In this document: in pieces, positions 21,957 to 33,714 of the stretch
Position numbering within the stretch: position 1 is the stretch's first letter
How the letters are laid out: each line of letters opens with the position of its first letter
NCBI GenBank assembly: GCA_018136815.1
Contig: CM030943.1
Span: 1,884,446-1,948,445, forward strand
Direction of reading: 5' to 3'
From: Isochrysis galbana
Lineage: Eukaryota > Haptophyta > Isochrysidales > Isochrysidaceae
Length of the DNA: 64,000 bases
Made by a program: the position numbers and the translations under genes
Notes under the pieces: generated by a model
The model's input: the letters and a program-made list of their open reading frames with translations, nothing else
Told to the model about the DNA's origin: nothing
The model's database searches: none

Positions 21957-24041
21957 TTGTAAAGTTTATTGAAGACGCAGACCAGCGGGCAGAGGTTGGA
22001 AGGAGAGAGAGAGGAAGAGAGGTCCCGTCCACGCCCACCTACCATTAAAAAAGGGGGCCGTATGGTGGTCGAGTACTTACTAAGTACTCACTAAAGTCTA
22101 AAGTACCGGGCGGGGCCAAGTGAAGTGGAAGTGGAGGGTCCGTTAGAACTTAAACTTAAAGCGTCGTAGGACATCTTGTTGGCTAACATCCCTAGCCTTA
22201 GCCTAGCCACATACACCGGACGAGCCATGCGCCAACCGCGCACACCCCCATCGCGGGGGCGGGGGAGGCGCTCCGTTTCCGTTGCCGTCGATGGGCTACG
22301 GTCCCGCAGCACTAAAATTATACTATAATAATAATAAAACAACTGAGTCTTAGTGCTGCTATTGCCACTAGCCATCTAGCCATGCACCAACACGACAAGC
22401 CACGACACACATGACCGCATTATAAACCTAGGCACACAAATCTATGCACCTGATTATAACTCCCCCCTCGCAGGCCATTGGCTCCCGTTAAAACTCCCCA
22501 CAAGCCACAAGCTCATTGGGGTGAAAACCAAGTTGGTCGCCAATGTAGCATGTACATTGAAGACTTACCAGGGAAAAGCACCGGGGGGGGGGGGGGGGGA
22601 GCGATCCCTTGCAGTCGTCCCTTTGATAATGAAAGGCCCTTAGGGCAAGCCAGCCTGCCCGAGCAGTCCTCCGCAGAATAAGCGACATCGCCCGGGGAAC
22701 CTTTTACTTCGAAAGGGCTCCCCTGGGCGCGCTTGCGCCGTTCCCTCCGCTCTTCCACCTGTCGCCAGCCCCTCACTCCGCCCGTTTTCTAACGTAAACG
22801 GGGCGCGGTTATCGTTGAATCCCCGGTTCGGGGACCGACGAGTTCCGCACTCCCACACTCCAGGAGCACTCCACTCTCTCTTCGCCCTCTCCTGCGGCCG
22901 CGTGCCCATGGCGCGCGCCTCGACCTGCTCTCAGGGGTCCTAAGGGGGCTCCCAGAGGGCCAGCCAGGCAGCTTTTGGGGCAGTGGAGGCTGGGGCTCAG
23001 CCCCAGTCCCCTCCTGTAGGGCATCAGCACCAATCGCATGCGACGCGAGGCTAGACCACAGACGACTTGATCTTTCATCGTGTCGCCGCGGTTTCGGTGA
23101 AAGAAAGGAAGAACGAATGGCACGCGCCTCGCGTCTCGCGTCTTGTTTCGTCGCTCCTTGCTCGTCGCGTGTCTGGAAGGTCTCTCCGCACATCGCCTTC
23201 TTCCTTCTTCCCCCGCAGGAGTTTGGATCTCTCATCGACCCTCCGCGTTGGCTTCAGCGGACGACTTTCACTTTAACGATAGTTCGAACCCTTCGTTCGC
23301 ATAGTTTTGCGCTCTCGCTTCCGTATTTCTTCGCGCATGACGAGCGATCGCGATCTCAGGCTTCGCCGCGCGGGAGGGGGTTGTTCATCGTAGGATTCCG
23401 GAGTGTTTACGCACTTTGGCGATGTAGGGGGGTGTGCCCACCACTCACGGGGAGTTTTCTTTTTTTGTTCAAGTGAAAACCCACATTGAAGGTGGCGGTC
23501 GTCGCTGCCGGCTTGCTCCAGCACTGCCGGTGGTGCGGCGGCGCACCACCCTGGTCAGATGCCGCGATCAGGTGCGGAGCCTCCCCATACGACCCCAGCA
23601 CACCGCCGGGCGCGATCCACCGCCCGGCCGCGCCGCCCACAGCCTCCACAGCACCGCCTCGCACTCACTCTCGCACACGCTCACGAGGGGGTGGGTGAGA
23701 GCGATGCACAGCGGCGGCGCGCGAATTTTCTGGGTGCACGGGTGGGTATACAGGCATAGCCACACACATCACAGACCCGCATGCGCGCGCGGGAGAGCCA
23801 CACAGTTCACTGACGTGAGATATCTCCTCCACCCTTGTGTGTGCAGGTTCGAAGCGTCTGCTCACGTCAACCGAGGTGCTGGATGGCGACTGGGAGGTCG
23901 ACAAGGTGATCGGGTACCAAACGAAGGCAAACGACCTAATCGCACCATTTATTGGCGAAGATTTTCGTAGCGTCAGGTAGCCCCCCCGGGAGGTTTTTTA
24001 TTGGGCATCGCGCCACGGTCAAAAAATGCAGCCCAACCCTT
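21957..24041. other. Gene-free interval with repeat fragments
   Basis: No supported gene. It holds a poly-G run at 22583-22600, the dispersed repeat at 22654-22690, and a segment at about 22915-23010 related in reverse orientation to 37800-37870 and 51010-51065 (shared GGCCCAGCCCCAGCCTCC-like wording). It also holds a GGGTACCAAACGAAGGCAAA segment at 23915-23935 that recurs near 8667. Open frames at 23430-23970 have coding-like GC content but no motif I can name. Confidence 0.4.
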
Positions 24042-24111
24042 ACTAATAGTTAAAAAGCCCCTGTTTGACCGCCCTAACTAATAGTTAAAAAGCCCCTGTT
24101 TGACCGCCCTA
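24042..24111. repeat. Direct repeat, two 35-bp units
   Basis: Two consecutive copies of ACTAATAGTTAAAAAGCCCC continuing into TGTTTGACCGCCCTA, just beyond the 3' end of the ADP-ribosyltransferase-LRR gene. Confidence 0.85.
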
Positions 24112-24262
24112 GGTGGAGAAAGGGAAGTAAAGGGCGGTGTTGGTAGTAAAGGGGGATCCCGTCAGTAGTAGGTGTGTAGCCCAAAATCTTCAGATGTTTT
24201 TTTTAACGATACTTGATGGTCAAAGCATCCCACCCTTGTTCAAGAATATGATGTGGAAAGAG

Positions 24263-27200
24263 TCATGCCTTTGAAGAAGTGAGGAGTCTGATCTTGTGTG
24301 TGTTACAAACTTCCCTTAGCGAGTCTTGCACCTCGCTTGAGGCCTGGTTGCACTCGAGATCGATATTCTTGAGATTGTTCAAGGCCCCCATGGATATGGC
24401 CTTTCCAAATGCCATCATCCCCTCGTTGCCAATATTGTTTTCCCAGAAATCGAGGTTCTGAAGATTGTTCAAGCCCCCCATGGATAGGACCTCAGCAAAT
24501 GCCTTCATCCCCTCATCACAGATTCGGTTGCTGCAAAGAAAGAGATTCGTGAGATTCTTCAAGGCCCCCTTGGATAGAGCCTCAGAAAATGCCTTCATTC
24601 CCTCATCGCCAATCTGGTTCCAACCGAGACCGAGATTTTCGAGAGAATTCAAGCCCCCCTTGGATATTGCCTCTGCAAATGCCTCCATCCCCTCATCGCC
24701 AATTTTGTTTTCGAAAAGACTGAGTTTGTTGAGATTATTCAAGCTCCCCATGGACAGAGACTCGGCAAATGCCTTCATCCCCTCGCTACCAATTTTGCTT
24801 TTCAAGAGTTCAAGACATTTGAGGTTGTTCAAGGCCCCCATGGACAGGGACTCGGCAAATGCCTTCATCCCCTCATCGCCGATCTGATTGTATCCGAGTT
24901 TGAGAATTGTGAGATTCTTCATGGCCCCCTTGGATAGCGCTTCAGCGAACACATGCATGCCCTTTTTGCCAATGTTGTTGTATTCAAGATTGAGATTGAC
25001 GAGATTGGTTAAGGCCCCATTGGAGAATAACTTGGAAATGATCTGAATGTCAAAATCATTGATTCCTTTGCGTGAAAGATCGAGAGACATTGTGAAATCA
25101 TCATCCCTTATCTCGAACTTGTCCAACACAACCGTTTTGAGGTGATGCAAGGCCCCGTTGGACACAACCTGTGCAAAGGCTTTCATCCCGTCACAATCAA
25201 TCGTGTTGCCCTCAAGATTGATATCTCTGAGATTATTGAAGGCCCCCTTGGATAGAGCCTCAGCGAACTTCTTCATGCCCTCATTGCCAATCTTGTTGTA
25301 GGAGAGGGAAAACGTCTACAAGCATGAGGAAAAGGGAATGAGAAGGACAAGTTTCACCTGGAAGAAAAAGCAAGCACTTACAGTTAAGTTATCCATTGCG
25401 CCCATGAAAAAACCCTTGGAAAGTGCCATCATTCCCTCATCGCCGATCTCGTTCCGCCGGAGATCAAGTTTCTTGAGATTGACCAAGGCCCCCTTGCATA
25501 TAGCTTCTGCGAACTTCTTCATGCCCTCGTCGCCAATCTTGTTCTCGGAGAGGTTAAGCTTCTACAAGCATGAGGAAAAGGGAATGAGATGGACAAGTCT
25601 CACATGGAAGAAAAAACCAAGCACTCACAGTTAATTTATCCCTTGCCCACTTGGATAGGACCTCTGCAAATGCCTTCATTCCCTCATTGCCAATCAGGTT
25701 TGACTCAAGATGGAAATTTTGAAGACTGTTCAAGGCCCCCGTGGATAATGCATTAGCAAAGGCGATTATCCCCTCAAAGCCAATCTTGTTGGACTGAAGC
25801 AGGAGATTCTCGAGATTATTCAAGGACCCCCTCTTGAGGGCCTCGGCAAATGCCTTCATCCCCTCATCGCCGATCTCGTTGTTGCGAAGCTCGAGATTCG
25901 CAAGATTTTTCAAGGCCCCCTTGGATATGGCTTTTGCAAAGGCTTTCATCCCCTCAGGGCCAATCTTGTTGTCCGCGAGGTTGAGATTCGCAAGATTATT
26001 CAAGGCACCCTTGGATAAGGTGGAGGCAAACGCTTTCATCCCCTCAGCGCCGATTTTGTTGCCGCTCATGTGGAGCTTCTCGAGATTTTTCAAGGCCCGC
26101 TTGGATATGGCCTCAGCAAAGGCTTTCATCCCCTCAGGGCCAATCTCGTTGTCTTCAAGTTTGAGATTTGCGAGATTATCGAAAGCCCCCTTGGATACAG
26201 TCTCAGCGAACTTCTTCATGCCTGCATCGCCAATCTTGTTGTAGGAGAGGGAAAACGTCTACAAGCACTAGGAAAAGGGAATGAGAAGGACAAATATCAC
26301 ATGGAAGGAAAAAGCAAGCACTTACAGTTAATTCATCCATTGCTCCCGGGGACAAGTGCTCCGCAAAAAACTCCATTCCCTCGTCGCCGATCGAGTTCCA
26401 ACTGAGATCGAGATTTTTGAGATTGTTAAAGACCCGTAGGCAAACGGAAAAATGACTCATTCCAGCAAAGCCTAACTTGTTTTTGCTGAGGTTGAGCGCC
26501 TACAAGCATGAGGAACGAGAGTAAGATGGGGAAAGTTTCACGAGGAAGGAAAAAGCAAGCAATCATTTACCGTTAATTTATCCATCTTCTTCCTCACCTT
26601 CTCGTGGATCTCGACTATGCCCTCCAAGCCAATCTGATTTTGGCTGAGACCCAAAATCTCGAGATCGTTCAAGTCCCCGTCGAAAGCGCCGGCGAGCTCC
26701 TTCATACCCTGATCACCAATGTCGTTGCCGTCAAGATGGAGCACCTACAAAGATGGAGGAAGGAGATGAGAGCAGAATACCATCATTGCGAACATTGATG
26801 TGGGCAAATCCGAGCACCTTCAGACGTTTCTGGGAGAATCCGCTGCGGCACAATTCCTTGAATCCATCGAGGTGCCGTCCACCATCTGTCAAGTTCGTGT
26901 TACGAACGTTTAACTCGCAGAGTTTTGCGGCTTTGCTCAAGAGCCGGTCAAGTGCCCGCACTCCACGCACACCAACATCATTGCCTTCGAGATCAAGTCG
27001 TTGAATTGTTTCCACGATGCCCGAATGGACGATCGCCTCGAGCACCATGACTGTGCCAACTCTACTAAAGTTGGCACCGTTCAAACTGAGCTCTTCCAAA
27101 CGACCTCTCGTCAACAACATAGCAATGAGGGCCTCAGCACAGCAGTCAGGAAAATCGCTTGTTGACAAGATAGCACCGCTTGATCTCAAAGATTCCACGA

Positions 27201-29607
27201 AATTCCTCGGCATCGCGCTCACGCACTGGGACGAAAGCACAACCTCGTCGATCGCGCGACCAAGGCTCTCGTCATTGTTGTAGTGGTCAGGCTCCTTGCT
27301 TGAGTGAGCCTTGAGCCAGGTCTTCATGAATTCCATCACGCGCCTCTTCCCAAGACCGCTCTTCTGAAAGAAAGGCTCCCACAGATTGGCCTCGACGGTG
27401 TCGATCATGTGTTCAACGCCCAGCTCGAGCTGTATGCACATGTCTTGCACAACCTTGCGCCGCTTCGCGACCACTTGCTCAAGTGTGAGCGCCGTCAGGT
27501 TGACGCTCAGCTTGGTTTCTATAACAATAACGGTATTGTCCATGCGCAGTGCCAGCACCTCCAAGCCCGATAGTGGACCAAACAAGATCTCTTTCTCCTC
27601 GGAGTATTGCGAGAGCCAACTGATGTCGGCGCCACGGTCGACCATACCCATCTGCACCTCAAAGACTATACCCACGCCCTTCTTCCCAGCATAATCCATC
27701 GCGACACCACGATTGCTGGTTGTGGAGAGGAACGCCGCTTCGATGCCGCCACGTATGTTGAAAGCGTCTGCTTCCTTGAACCCATGGGGTAGACCCACGC
27801 CTGAGATACCGCGGTACACCTTCTGCGCCTTGGTCAGCTTGGACAGCTTGACGATGCACGAGTTGATTGCGTGCAGCGTGGTTGAGTACCTGTTGGCCCT
27901 CGCAGAGCACTTGTCCCACAGGTCCTTCAAGTAGCGGTTTTGAAGGAACTTCCGCCGTATCTGATTTGCCACGTCATGATTGGACTTGTTCGTATGCGTA
28001 GCTCGACTCCCTTGCCGCCATGTGTGCAGCACTTTGTATATGAGTGCCTGCTGTCTTGGCACTTTCCCTTTTGTTGCTTCTCTTTTCAAGCTTGCCTCCT
28101 CTCCTTCTGCACCGCAAAGCTCGATAAACTTGGCGCGGATGGAGACGTTGTTGATCTGCAAAGCGCGAAGGACTATATTGTACTTTTCGAAGACGGGTCC
28201 TGTGTACAGCCGGCCACCAACAACTTCCGCGGTGATCAAAGACGGTTGCCCGAGGGCTTTCAACTCCAAGTTCTTTTCTTTCGTGGTATTGTCAAGGCTC
28301 TCAAGCGTCCGACCTTCTCGGGCAGGGCCAGTACCACTCTCGATTGCGGCATCGCCAGGATAAAGTACGAAATCCCACTCCTTTGCAGACGTCGTCGTGA
28401 TGCGATAGTTGCCTGTCGTGAATGGTCGATCGCGATCGCTCCTCTTCTTGTGCTCATACTCCATCGCCGCTTGGAAGTCCCAGGTTTGCTCGACATCACT
28501 TTTGAAGTTGGGATCTGGCACTCCCACTAATGATTCGAGGCCGCCATAGAACACATCCAGTCCTGCGAATGAGAGTGTTGTAAGCCCCGCGAATTTGCTG
28601 TCGTGCCTTGCGACGCCCTGGGTGTCTCTAGCAAGCTCTTTCATCTTGGGCAGCAGGCTCCGTGCTAGCACATCACAGGCCCCAACGAGGTATCCCTTAA
28701 GCTTCTCATGGGACTTAGCCTCATCAACAAGTACCTCAGCCACCAACTTGCGGATCTGTACGAGTTCGTCCTGGAGTGCGAGTTGGTCCTCTCCATTGCG
28801 ACCAGAAGCATGCTCCAAGAGTGAGCCCGCCAAAGCGCGCGCCACGAGACCGCCGGCTTCGAACGAATCTTCTTTGTCAGCACGCAGCGACTGCAACCAC
28901 CCAGCAACTGTCCATGTTGTGAGGTGGGAGCTGGTTCGGCTAACATTTGACCCGCTTTCGGAGCGGGGTTGCTTCTCGTCGTCGTTGGTGCACTTCTGGA
29001 GGATTTGATTGGGTGGCACATGCGACGCCTCGTGCCCTTTTGCTTCACGAGCAGTCGTGCGCTCAGACGCAGTCTCATTGAGAGCAGGAGCCGCCACGCT
29101 AGCCACTGCACACCGGTCGCCAACCTCCTGATGGTCTGCTGCGTGGGGGGGTGCCTCTCTCCAACCTGCCATCGCAGCTGGCACGACTCTCGGGTCGTCA
29201 GGCTTGGCAATGGTTTCACCAGTGGATATTGAGTCCACGCACCCACCGCCGCGCGCCCGTAGACCTCCTAGCGCCTCCCCGTCCTCCTCTATCCCAGTCT
29301 CCTTGCTCTCATGCTCTTTGGCCGCTGCCTCCACCACCGCTGGCGTACCCACGTGCGCACCTCTCACAACCTTGGACGTCGCGCAACCGCCGCCGCGCAA
29401 CCGCACCCCGACTCGCAGTACCGGCACGGCGGCCTTGAGGTGAAGAGCGTCGGCTCGCCTATCCGCAGACTGTCGCACTGCCAGCTCAGCGCCACCTGAC
29501 GCCAGAGCTCGGCAAACGGCGGGAGCGGTAGCGTCGCCCTCACTCGCAGCGAGGCGGAGCGCCACGGCAGAGCCATCTGGCATCCTCACCGATGCAACGG
29601 TGTCCAT
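24263..29607 (-). CDS. Mono-ADP-ribosyltransferase with C-terminal leucine-rich repeats
   Basis: Exons on the minus strand: 29607-26818, 26744-26571, 26499-26326, 26258-25629, 25561-25382, 25315-24263, all phase 0, giving about 1,666 residues. ADP-ribosyltransferases of the R-S-ExE class move ADP-ribose from NAD+ to protein side chains. The domain is visible as KVYRGISG (R599), AAFLSTTSNRG (S628-T-T-S) and SEEKEILFGPLSG (E671-x-E673). Upstream is a conserved-looking module with FYGGLESLVG then FTTGNYRITTTSAKEWDFVL (about 400-470). From about residue 790 to the end there are some 25 ribonuclease-inhibitor-type LRRs of 28 residues (pattern NxIGDEGMKAFAEALSKGAL). The first ATG outside the poly-G stretch is 29607. 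There is no signal peptide, so an intracellular sensor or effector-like enzyme is inferred. The gene is preceded by a C/T tract and a dispersed repeat. Confidence 0.7.
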
Positions 29608-29784
29608 CGCTGCCCTTGAGTGCGGCGAGGGATCGACGCTGCCCTCTCTTCTGTCTTCCCTCTCCTCTCCACCTCCCTCGCACCCCGCGCGGCGGGAGGG
29701 GGAGAAGAGGCGGGGGGGGAGGGGAGGGGGGCCGCGCGGGGGGCGCGCAGGGGGGGCGCAGCCGTTGTGATGGAGAGCCTTGCG

Positions 29785-30160
29785 TGCCCCCTCCCCCCCC
29801 CCCCCCCTTCCCCCCTCCCCTCCCCCCCCCCTTCCCCCCTCCCCCCCCCCCCCCTTCCTCCCCCTCCCCCCCCCCCTTCCCCTTCCCCCCTCCCCCCTTC
29901 CCCTTCCCCCCTCCCCCCCCCCTTCCCCCCTCCCCCCCCCCCCCCTTCCTCCCCCCTCCCCCCCCCCCTTCCCCTTCCCCCCTCCCCCTTCCCCTTCCCC
30001 CCTCCCCCCCCCCTTCCCTCCCCCCCCCCCCCTTCCTCCCCCTCCCCCCCCCCCCCCTTCCCCCCTCCCCCCCCCTTCCCCCCTCCCTCCCCCCCCCCTT
30101 CCCCCTCCCTTCCCCTCCCCTTCCCCTCCCTTCCCCTCCCTTCCCCCCGCGCCCCACGCC
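29785..30160. repeat. C-rich tract, potential G-quadruplex on the minus strand
   Basis: About 375 bp made almost only of C runs (5-14 long) separated by TT or T. On the minus strand, the sense strand of the ADP-ribosyltransferase gene, this reads as dozens of consecutive G runs about 180-550 bp upstream of its ATG. Frames through it give only Gly/Lys/Glu or Pro repeats. Confidence 0.9.
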
Positions 30161-30404
30161 CCTCTTCCCATTGGGGAAGAAGGGGGGAAGGGGGGCGGTG
30201 GGCCCTTCCCCCTCCGCCCTCTGCCGTCCGGTCGGTGGTCCCACCGCGGCGCAGTCGTCTGCCGCCTCTCCCGCGGGGGAAGGGGGGGGGGTAGACCCTC
30301 TCGAGGCGGGCTCTGTTCTACCCGTAGAAGTCCTTTGGTCTTCGCCCCTTCCCCCTCCCCCGTCTCGACGACGCGGCGCAGGGCGCAGGGCGCGGGACCA
30401 CTTG

Positions 30405-30560
30405 GTGGCCCCGGCCAGGGGGTCGTCAAGATATTTTGTAAAATTTGGGATGGCTCAACGAGAAAAAAATGTGCACGAACTTTGGGTGGGAAACCAACGA
30501 AATTGGGCTACGCTCCCCAAAAAAGGCGAAAAGGCGAGCCGCGGCGGGGGGGCGGGGGGC
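30405..30560 (+). repeat. Dispersed repeat B, copy 1
   Basis: It begins GGCCCCGGCCAGG, continues through TTTTGTAAAATTTGGG, GGTGGGAAACCAACGAAATT and GGGCTACGCTCCC, and ends in GCGGCGGGGGGGCGGGG. A reverse-oriented copy lies at 56560-56701 and a degenerate start at 52222. Both good copies sit upstream of a gene and next to a homopolymeric C/G tract. Confidence 0.75.
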
Positions 30561-30779
30561 GCGGGGGGGGGGGAGGAGCGAGGGGCTAGAGGCGAGGGGC
30601 GAGAGGAGGAGAGGCTGGAAAGTCGCGTTCCGTCAAAAGAGGGCCAGGTGACATTTTGTAGCGGACCTCTCTAACCGGACAGCTCGCAGGCAATCTCCAA
30701 GAGTGAGATCAGCCATGCTCTGACACGGTTCCGCTCGACTCGACACTCATGGCACTCTCGGACGTATTCAGCGACCGAG

Positions 30780-31129
30780 TGTCGAATCAAGCCGAAGCTT
30801 GATCGTGGCAAGTCTCAGTGGGGTTAGGGCATGAGTGAAGAGAAGTCTTGAGAGAGCGGGGGAAAGGACGCGCTACATCGCGACGACGGCCCACGAGACA
30901 CCACCCCACATCACTCACTCACCAACAAGAAAACTCCGAAACTAACGCAACATCGCACAAACAAACCAATGAAACAAGTAAGGACAAACGAACAAATGCG
31001 GCGTGCAATGCGGCGGAGCTTCGAGGCAACTCGTTGGCAAAAACAAAACTCACTCAATGTTCTCACACACTACACATTGATAGAAGCACCGCATCCGCCT
31101 AGAGTATATAAAATACTCTGGATGCGACA
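30780..31129. repeat. Left LTR
   Basis: 350 bp. Near its end is GTATATAAAATAC inside the inverted repeat AGAGTAT/ATACTCT, a candidate TATA element. An 84-codon open frame inside is copied in the other LTR and is not thought to be a gene. Confidence 0.8.
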
Positions 31130-32206
31130 CCCCCCGACTTAAGTCGAGCGTCCACGCGAGTCATGGGGTGATCAGGCCCAAAATAAGCATGAACGAACAA
31201 ACAAAAGCCGAAACAATGAAACAAACACTATTGAGAGAGTGTGTGACCCCTTGTCTCAGCCCCCAAAGAGCGTGCACTCTCAGTGGGTTCAACCAAACGC
31301 AAACGCAATCGCGGATGGTTTGAAGACAAGTCTCAATCGGGGTGCACGTCCAGACCAAGCGGGCACACACATTCACAATCACGGAACAAAGGAACACTCA
31401 CTTTTGAAACGAAAAGAACGAGGCGAATAAAGCGAGGAAGCCAAAGAAGCAAACAAGCAAGGGCCCAAACCCCTACAACTTCCATGCATGGCCTAGAACG
31501 AGAACTCGGAACGTGGTGAAGAGCCAAAAGACGTTGAGCCCCAACCTGCACACTTTACGCAGCATCATACGAAGAGCAATATCAAAACGAGAATAACGAG
31601 AATTGGGAATCGAGAACGAGGGCGCGGGTGGCCGAAGCCTGAACGAAAACTAGCGAGTGAGCGAGGGTGGCCTTAGCCAAGACGAGAACGAGGGGTGATC
31701 TGAAGCGATCGAGACGAGCGAGGGTGATATTGCTCAACGTACGACACAACGCAAAAGAATGAAGACCGGGAGCCAAAGATCGAGGATCGAAACGCCGAAC
31801 GCGCGAACGAGAACGAGGAGAAGGAGGAGAAGGAGGAGAGAGCCTGCGTGCCTGAGACTGAGGGAGACTCAGCCATCAAGGGTGGGGAGAAGCGGCAGAG
31901 AGAACGAAAACAAGTGCAGCGGGCATACGAATGGTGGGGGAACAGGATGGCGAGGCAGTGGAAAGCGGAGGCGTGGCGAAGCGGAGGCGAAGCGAGGGGC
32001 GAAGGAATGGTGAAGGAAGGCAGGATGACCGCGCTCGTCGCCATAGAGTTGAGCCATGCTCATCCCATGGGTCGGAGCGAGCTGAGGAGTGAGACGGGCA
32101 TATGCACCATGCGCATGCGCATGCGCATGTGCGAGCTTGTGCGCGGTGCGATGGCCGGCGAGGTGTGTGGCGAGGGCGTGCGGGTGAGTGAGGGATGTCT
32201 TCAAAC

Positions 32207-32556
32207 TGTCGAATCAAGCCGAAGCTTGATCGTGGCAAGTCTCAGTGGGGTTAGGGCATGAGTGAAGAGAAGTCTTGAGAGAGCGGGGGAAAGGACGCGC
32301 TACATCGCGACGACGGCCCACGAGACACCACCCCACATCACTCACTCACCAACAAGAAAACTCCGAAACTAACGCAACATCGCACAAACAAACCAATGAA
32401 ACAAGTAAGGACAAACGAACAAATGCGGCGTGCAATGCGGCGGAGCTTCGAGGCAACTCGTTGGCAAAAACAAAACTCACTCAATGTTCTCACACACTAC
32501 ACATTGATAGAAGCACCGCATCCGCCTAGAGTATATAAAATACTCTGGATGCGACA
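32207..32556. repeat. Right LTR
   Basis: Same length as the left LTR and the same sequence as far as I can compare by eye. It ends GGATGCGACA, followed by the target duplication CCGAG. Confidence 0.8.
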
Positions 32557-32654
32557 CCGAGGCGGAAAGGCCTGGCCAATACACTCGAGTACGGAGACGA
32601 AGCGACGACATTCGAGTCGCGCCTAGGGGGGCCCAGTTCTGTTACCTGCATTTC

Positions 32655-32835
32655 TTTCCTTAAACGCGTTGACAATTACCGTAACCGTAACGGTAACGGT
32701 AAAAATATAACTCAAATCTTCGAATTTTCGAGACGAACATCGGAGGACCAGGATTTGAGCCCAGGGAGAATCCGGATCTGCACGCCTTGAATGACCAAGA
32801 CGAATATAGAAGACGACATATAACGACGAAGGCAC
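32655..32835 (-). mobile_element. Putative tRNA-derived SINE, copy 1
   Basis: On the minus strand a box-A-like TGGTCATTCAAGG is followed about 36 nt later by a box-B-like GGGCTCAAATCC. After that comes a unique body and a 3' end of (TTACCG/TTACGG) repeats ending GTCAACGCGTTTAAG. A second copy lies at 38641-38800. The shared body and the box spacing suggest a pol III retroposon; this is inference. Confidence 0.4.
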
Positions 32836-32879
32836 GTACCCATGCCGAAATATTCATGCCAGGAGGCCTGAATACAACA

Positions 32880-33095
32880 GGGGGTCAGTACGATGAGGGA
32901 CAGGTGCAGGCGAATCCGTGAGGCGCGCGGCGCGCGCTGAGGGAGAGTCTGGGAGGGAGTGATGTCAATTCAGCCCCTGCCAGCAGGCAGCAGGCAGGGG
33001 CTGAGGATGAGTGTGCAGGCCCACCCAGGGGGTGTCTGCGATGGAGGAGGGGGGGAACGCGGCCCCCATGACCTTATCAGTTTTACTGATAGTTT
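32880..33095 (-). mobile_element. Retroposon 5' part, hairpin family copy 2 (GGGGGCC subfamily)
   Basis: The minus strand begins AACTATCAGTAAAACTGATA, then GGTCATGGGGGCC and about 190 bp of body. It is homologous in reverse orientation to the copy at 37509. Homology stops near 32880, next to the SINE-like repeat, so the 3' part is lost or diverged. Confidence 0.6.
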
Positions 33096-33448
33096 GTAGA
33101 ACCTGAACACTAGCCACCGTAGATGGGAAATATGTATTTACCGTATTCGTATTTGCTATTTGGCGGCCAAAGGCCTAGATGGTAGATGGGAAATACGGTA
33201 CGAGTTGGGAAATATGTGTTTGTATGTACCGTATTTGTATTTGAATCACGTCATGGTCATGGGCGGTAGGCCTCGAATGTATTTGCAATGTGTTTGGCCG
33301 GAGGCCAAATATTGGCCCGTATTTGGCCGTATTTGCAGGCCCCAGCACCCCGCACCGTACTTCATATTTCTCCATCTAGTCTAGCCACTAGCCACCCCAT
33401 TGCGATGGGTGGAGGGGTCTCTTCTCTTCTACTATAGAAGGATACTGC

Positions 33449-33456
33449 TATAAATA
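33449..33456 (+). promoter_or_regulatory. Candidate TATA box
   Basis: TATAAATA in GCTATAAATAGAC lies 266 bp upstream of ATG 33715. A purine-rich leader lies between the two. This is a good match to a core TATA element. Confidence 0.45.
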
Positions 33457-33714
33457 GACATGAGAGGAGCGGGGGGCGGAGCGGCCGGCGGAGACGAGAG
33501 GGAGAAGAAGTGAGGGAGAGAGAAGAGAGAGGAGAAGAAGAGGGTGGAAGAGGGCCAGGGGGGGGGCAGGGGAAGAAGTACTAGTAGCGGGTACTCTTCC
33601 CTTAAAGAAGAAGAGAGACCAGAAAAGGGAGAGGGGAGGGGGAGGGGGGGGTGGGGGAGTAAGAGAAGGGAAAGGGAGGGAGAAGGGAAAAGGGAGGGAG
33701 GGCGGGCTCCTCAC

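Larger units (their letters stand above)
30775..32561. mobile_element. Complete small non-autonomous LTR element (TRIM-like) with target duplication
   Basis: Two 350-bp direct repeats (30780-31129 and 32207-32556) appear identical, begin TGTCGAATCA and end GGATGCGACA, and so carry TGTCG/CGACA terminal inverted repeats. They are flanked by the 5-bp duplication CCGAG (30775-30779 and 32557-32561). The 1,077-bp interior encodes no gag, reverse transcriptase or integrase. This fits a terminal-repeat retrotransposon in miniature mobilised in trans. LTR identity implies a very recent insertion. I could not find a convincing primer-binding site next to the left LTR or a purine tract before the right one. 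Confidence 0.8.

Noticed and set aside
20441-22048. Open frames of 375-534 codons on both strands across the GA satellite
   Set aside because: They translate to pure ERREERG or SLLSPLS repeats from a 7-base unit that keeps all frames open. Only the part below 20953 on the minus strand is real coding sequence (TMEM43 exon 1).
22800-23240. Possible gene on either strand near 23 kb
   Set aside because: Open frames change repeatedly, carry no motif, and overlap sequence shared with dispersed repeats.
29608-30429. N-terminal extension of the ADP-ribosyltransferase through Gly-rich sequence
   Set aside because: The extension is encoded by the C/G homopolymer tract and a dispersed repeat. ATG 29607 starts the first protein-like segment.
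31130-31200. Primer-binding site of the LTR element
   Set aside because: The bases after the left LTR (CCCCCCGACTT) do not match the 3' end of a tRNA I can name, so no PBS is claimed.
30848-32529. Two identical 84-codon open frames
   Set aside because: They lie inside the two LTRs and are identical because the LTRs are identical. Composition is not protein-like.
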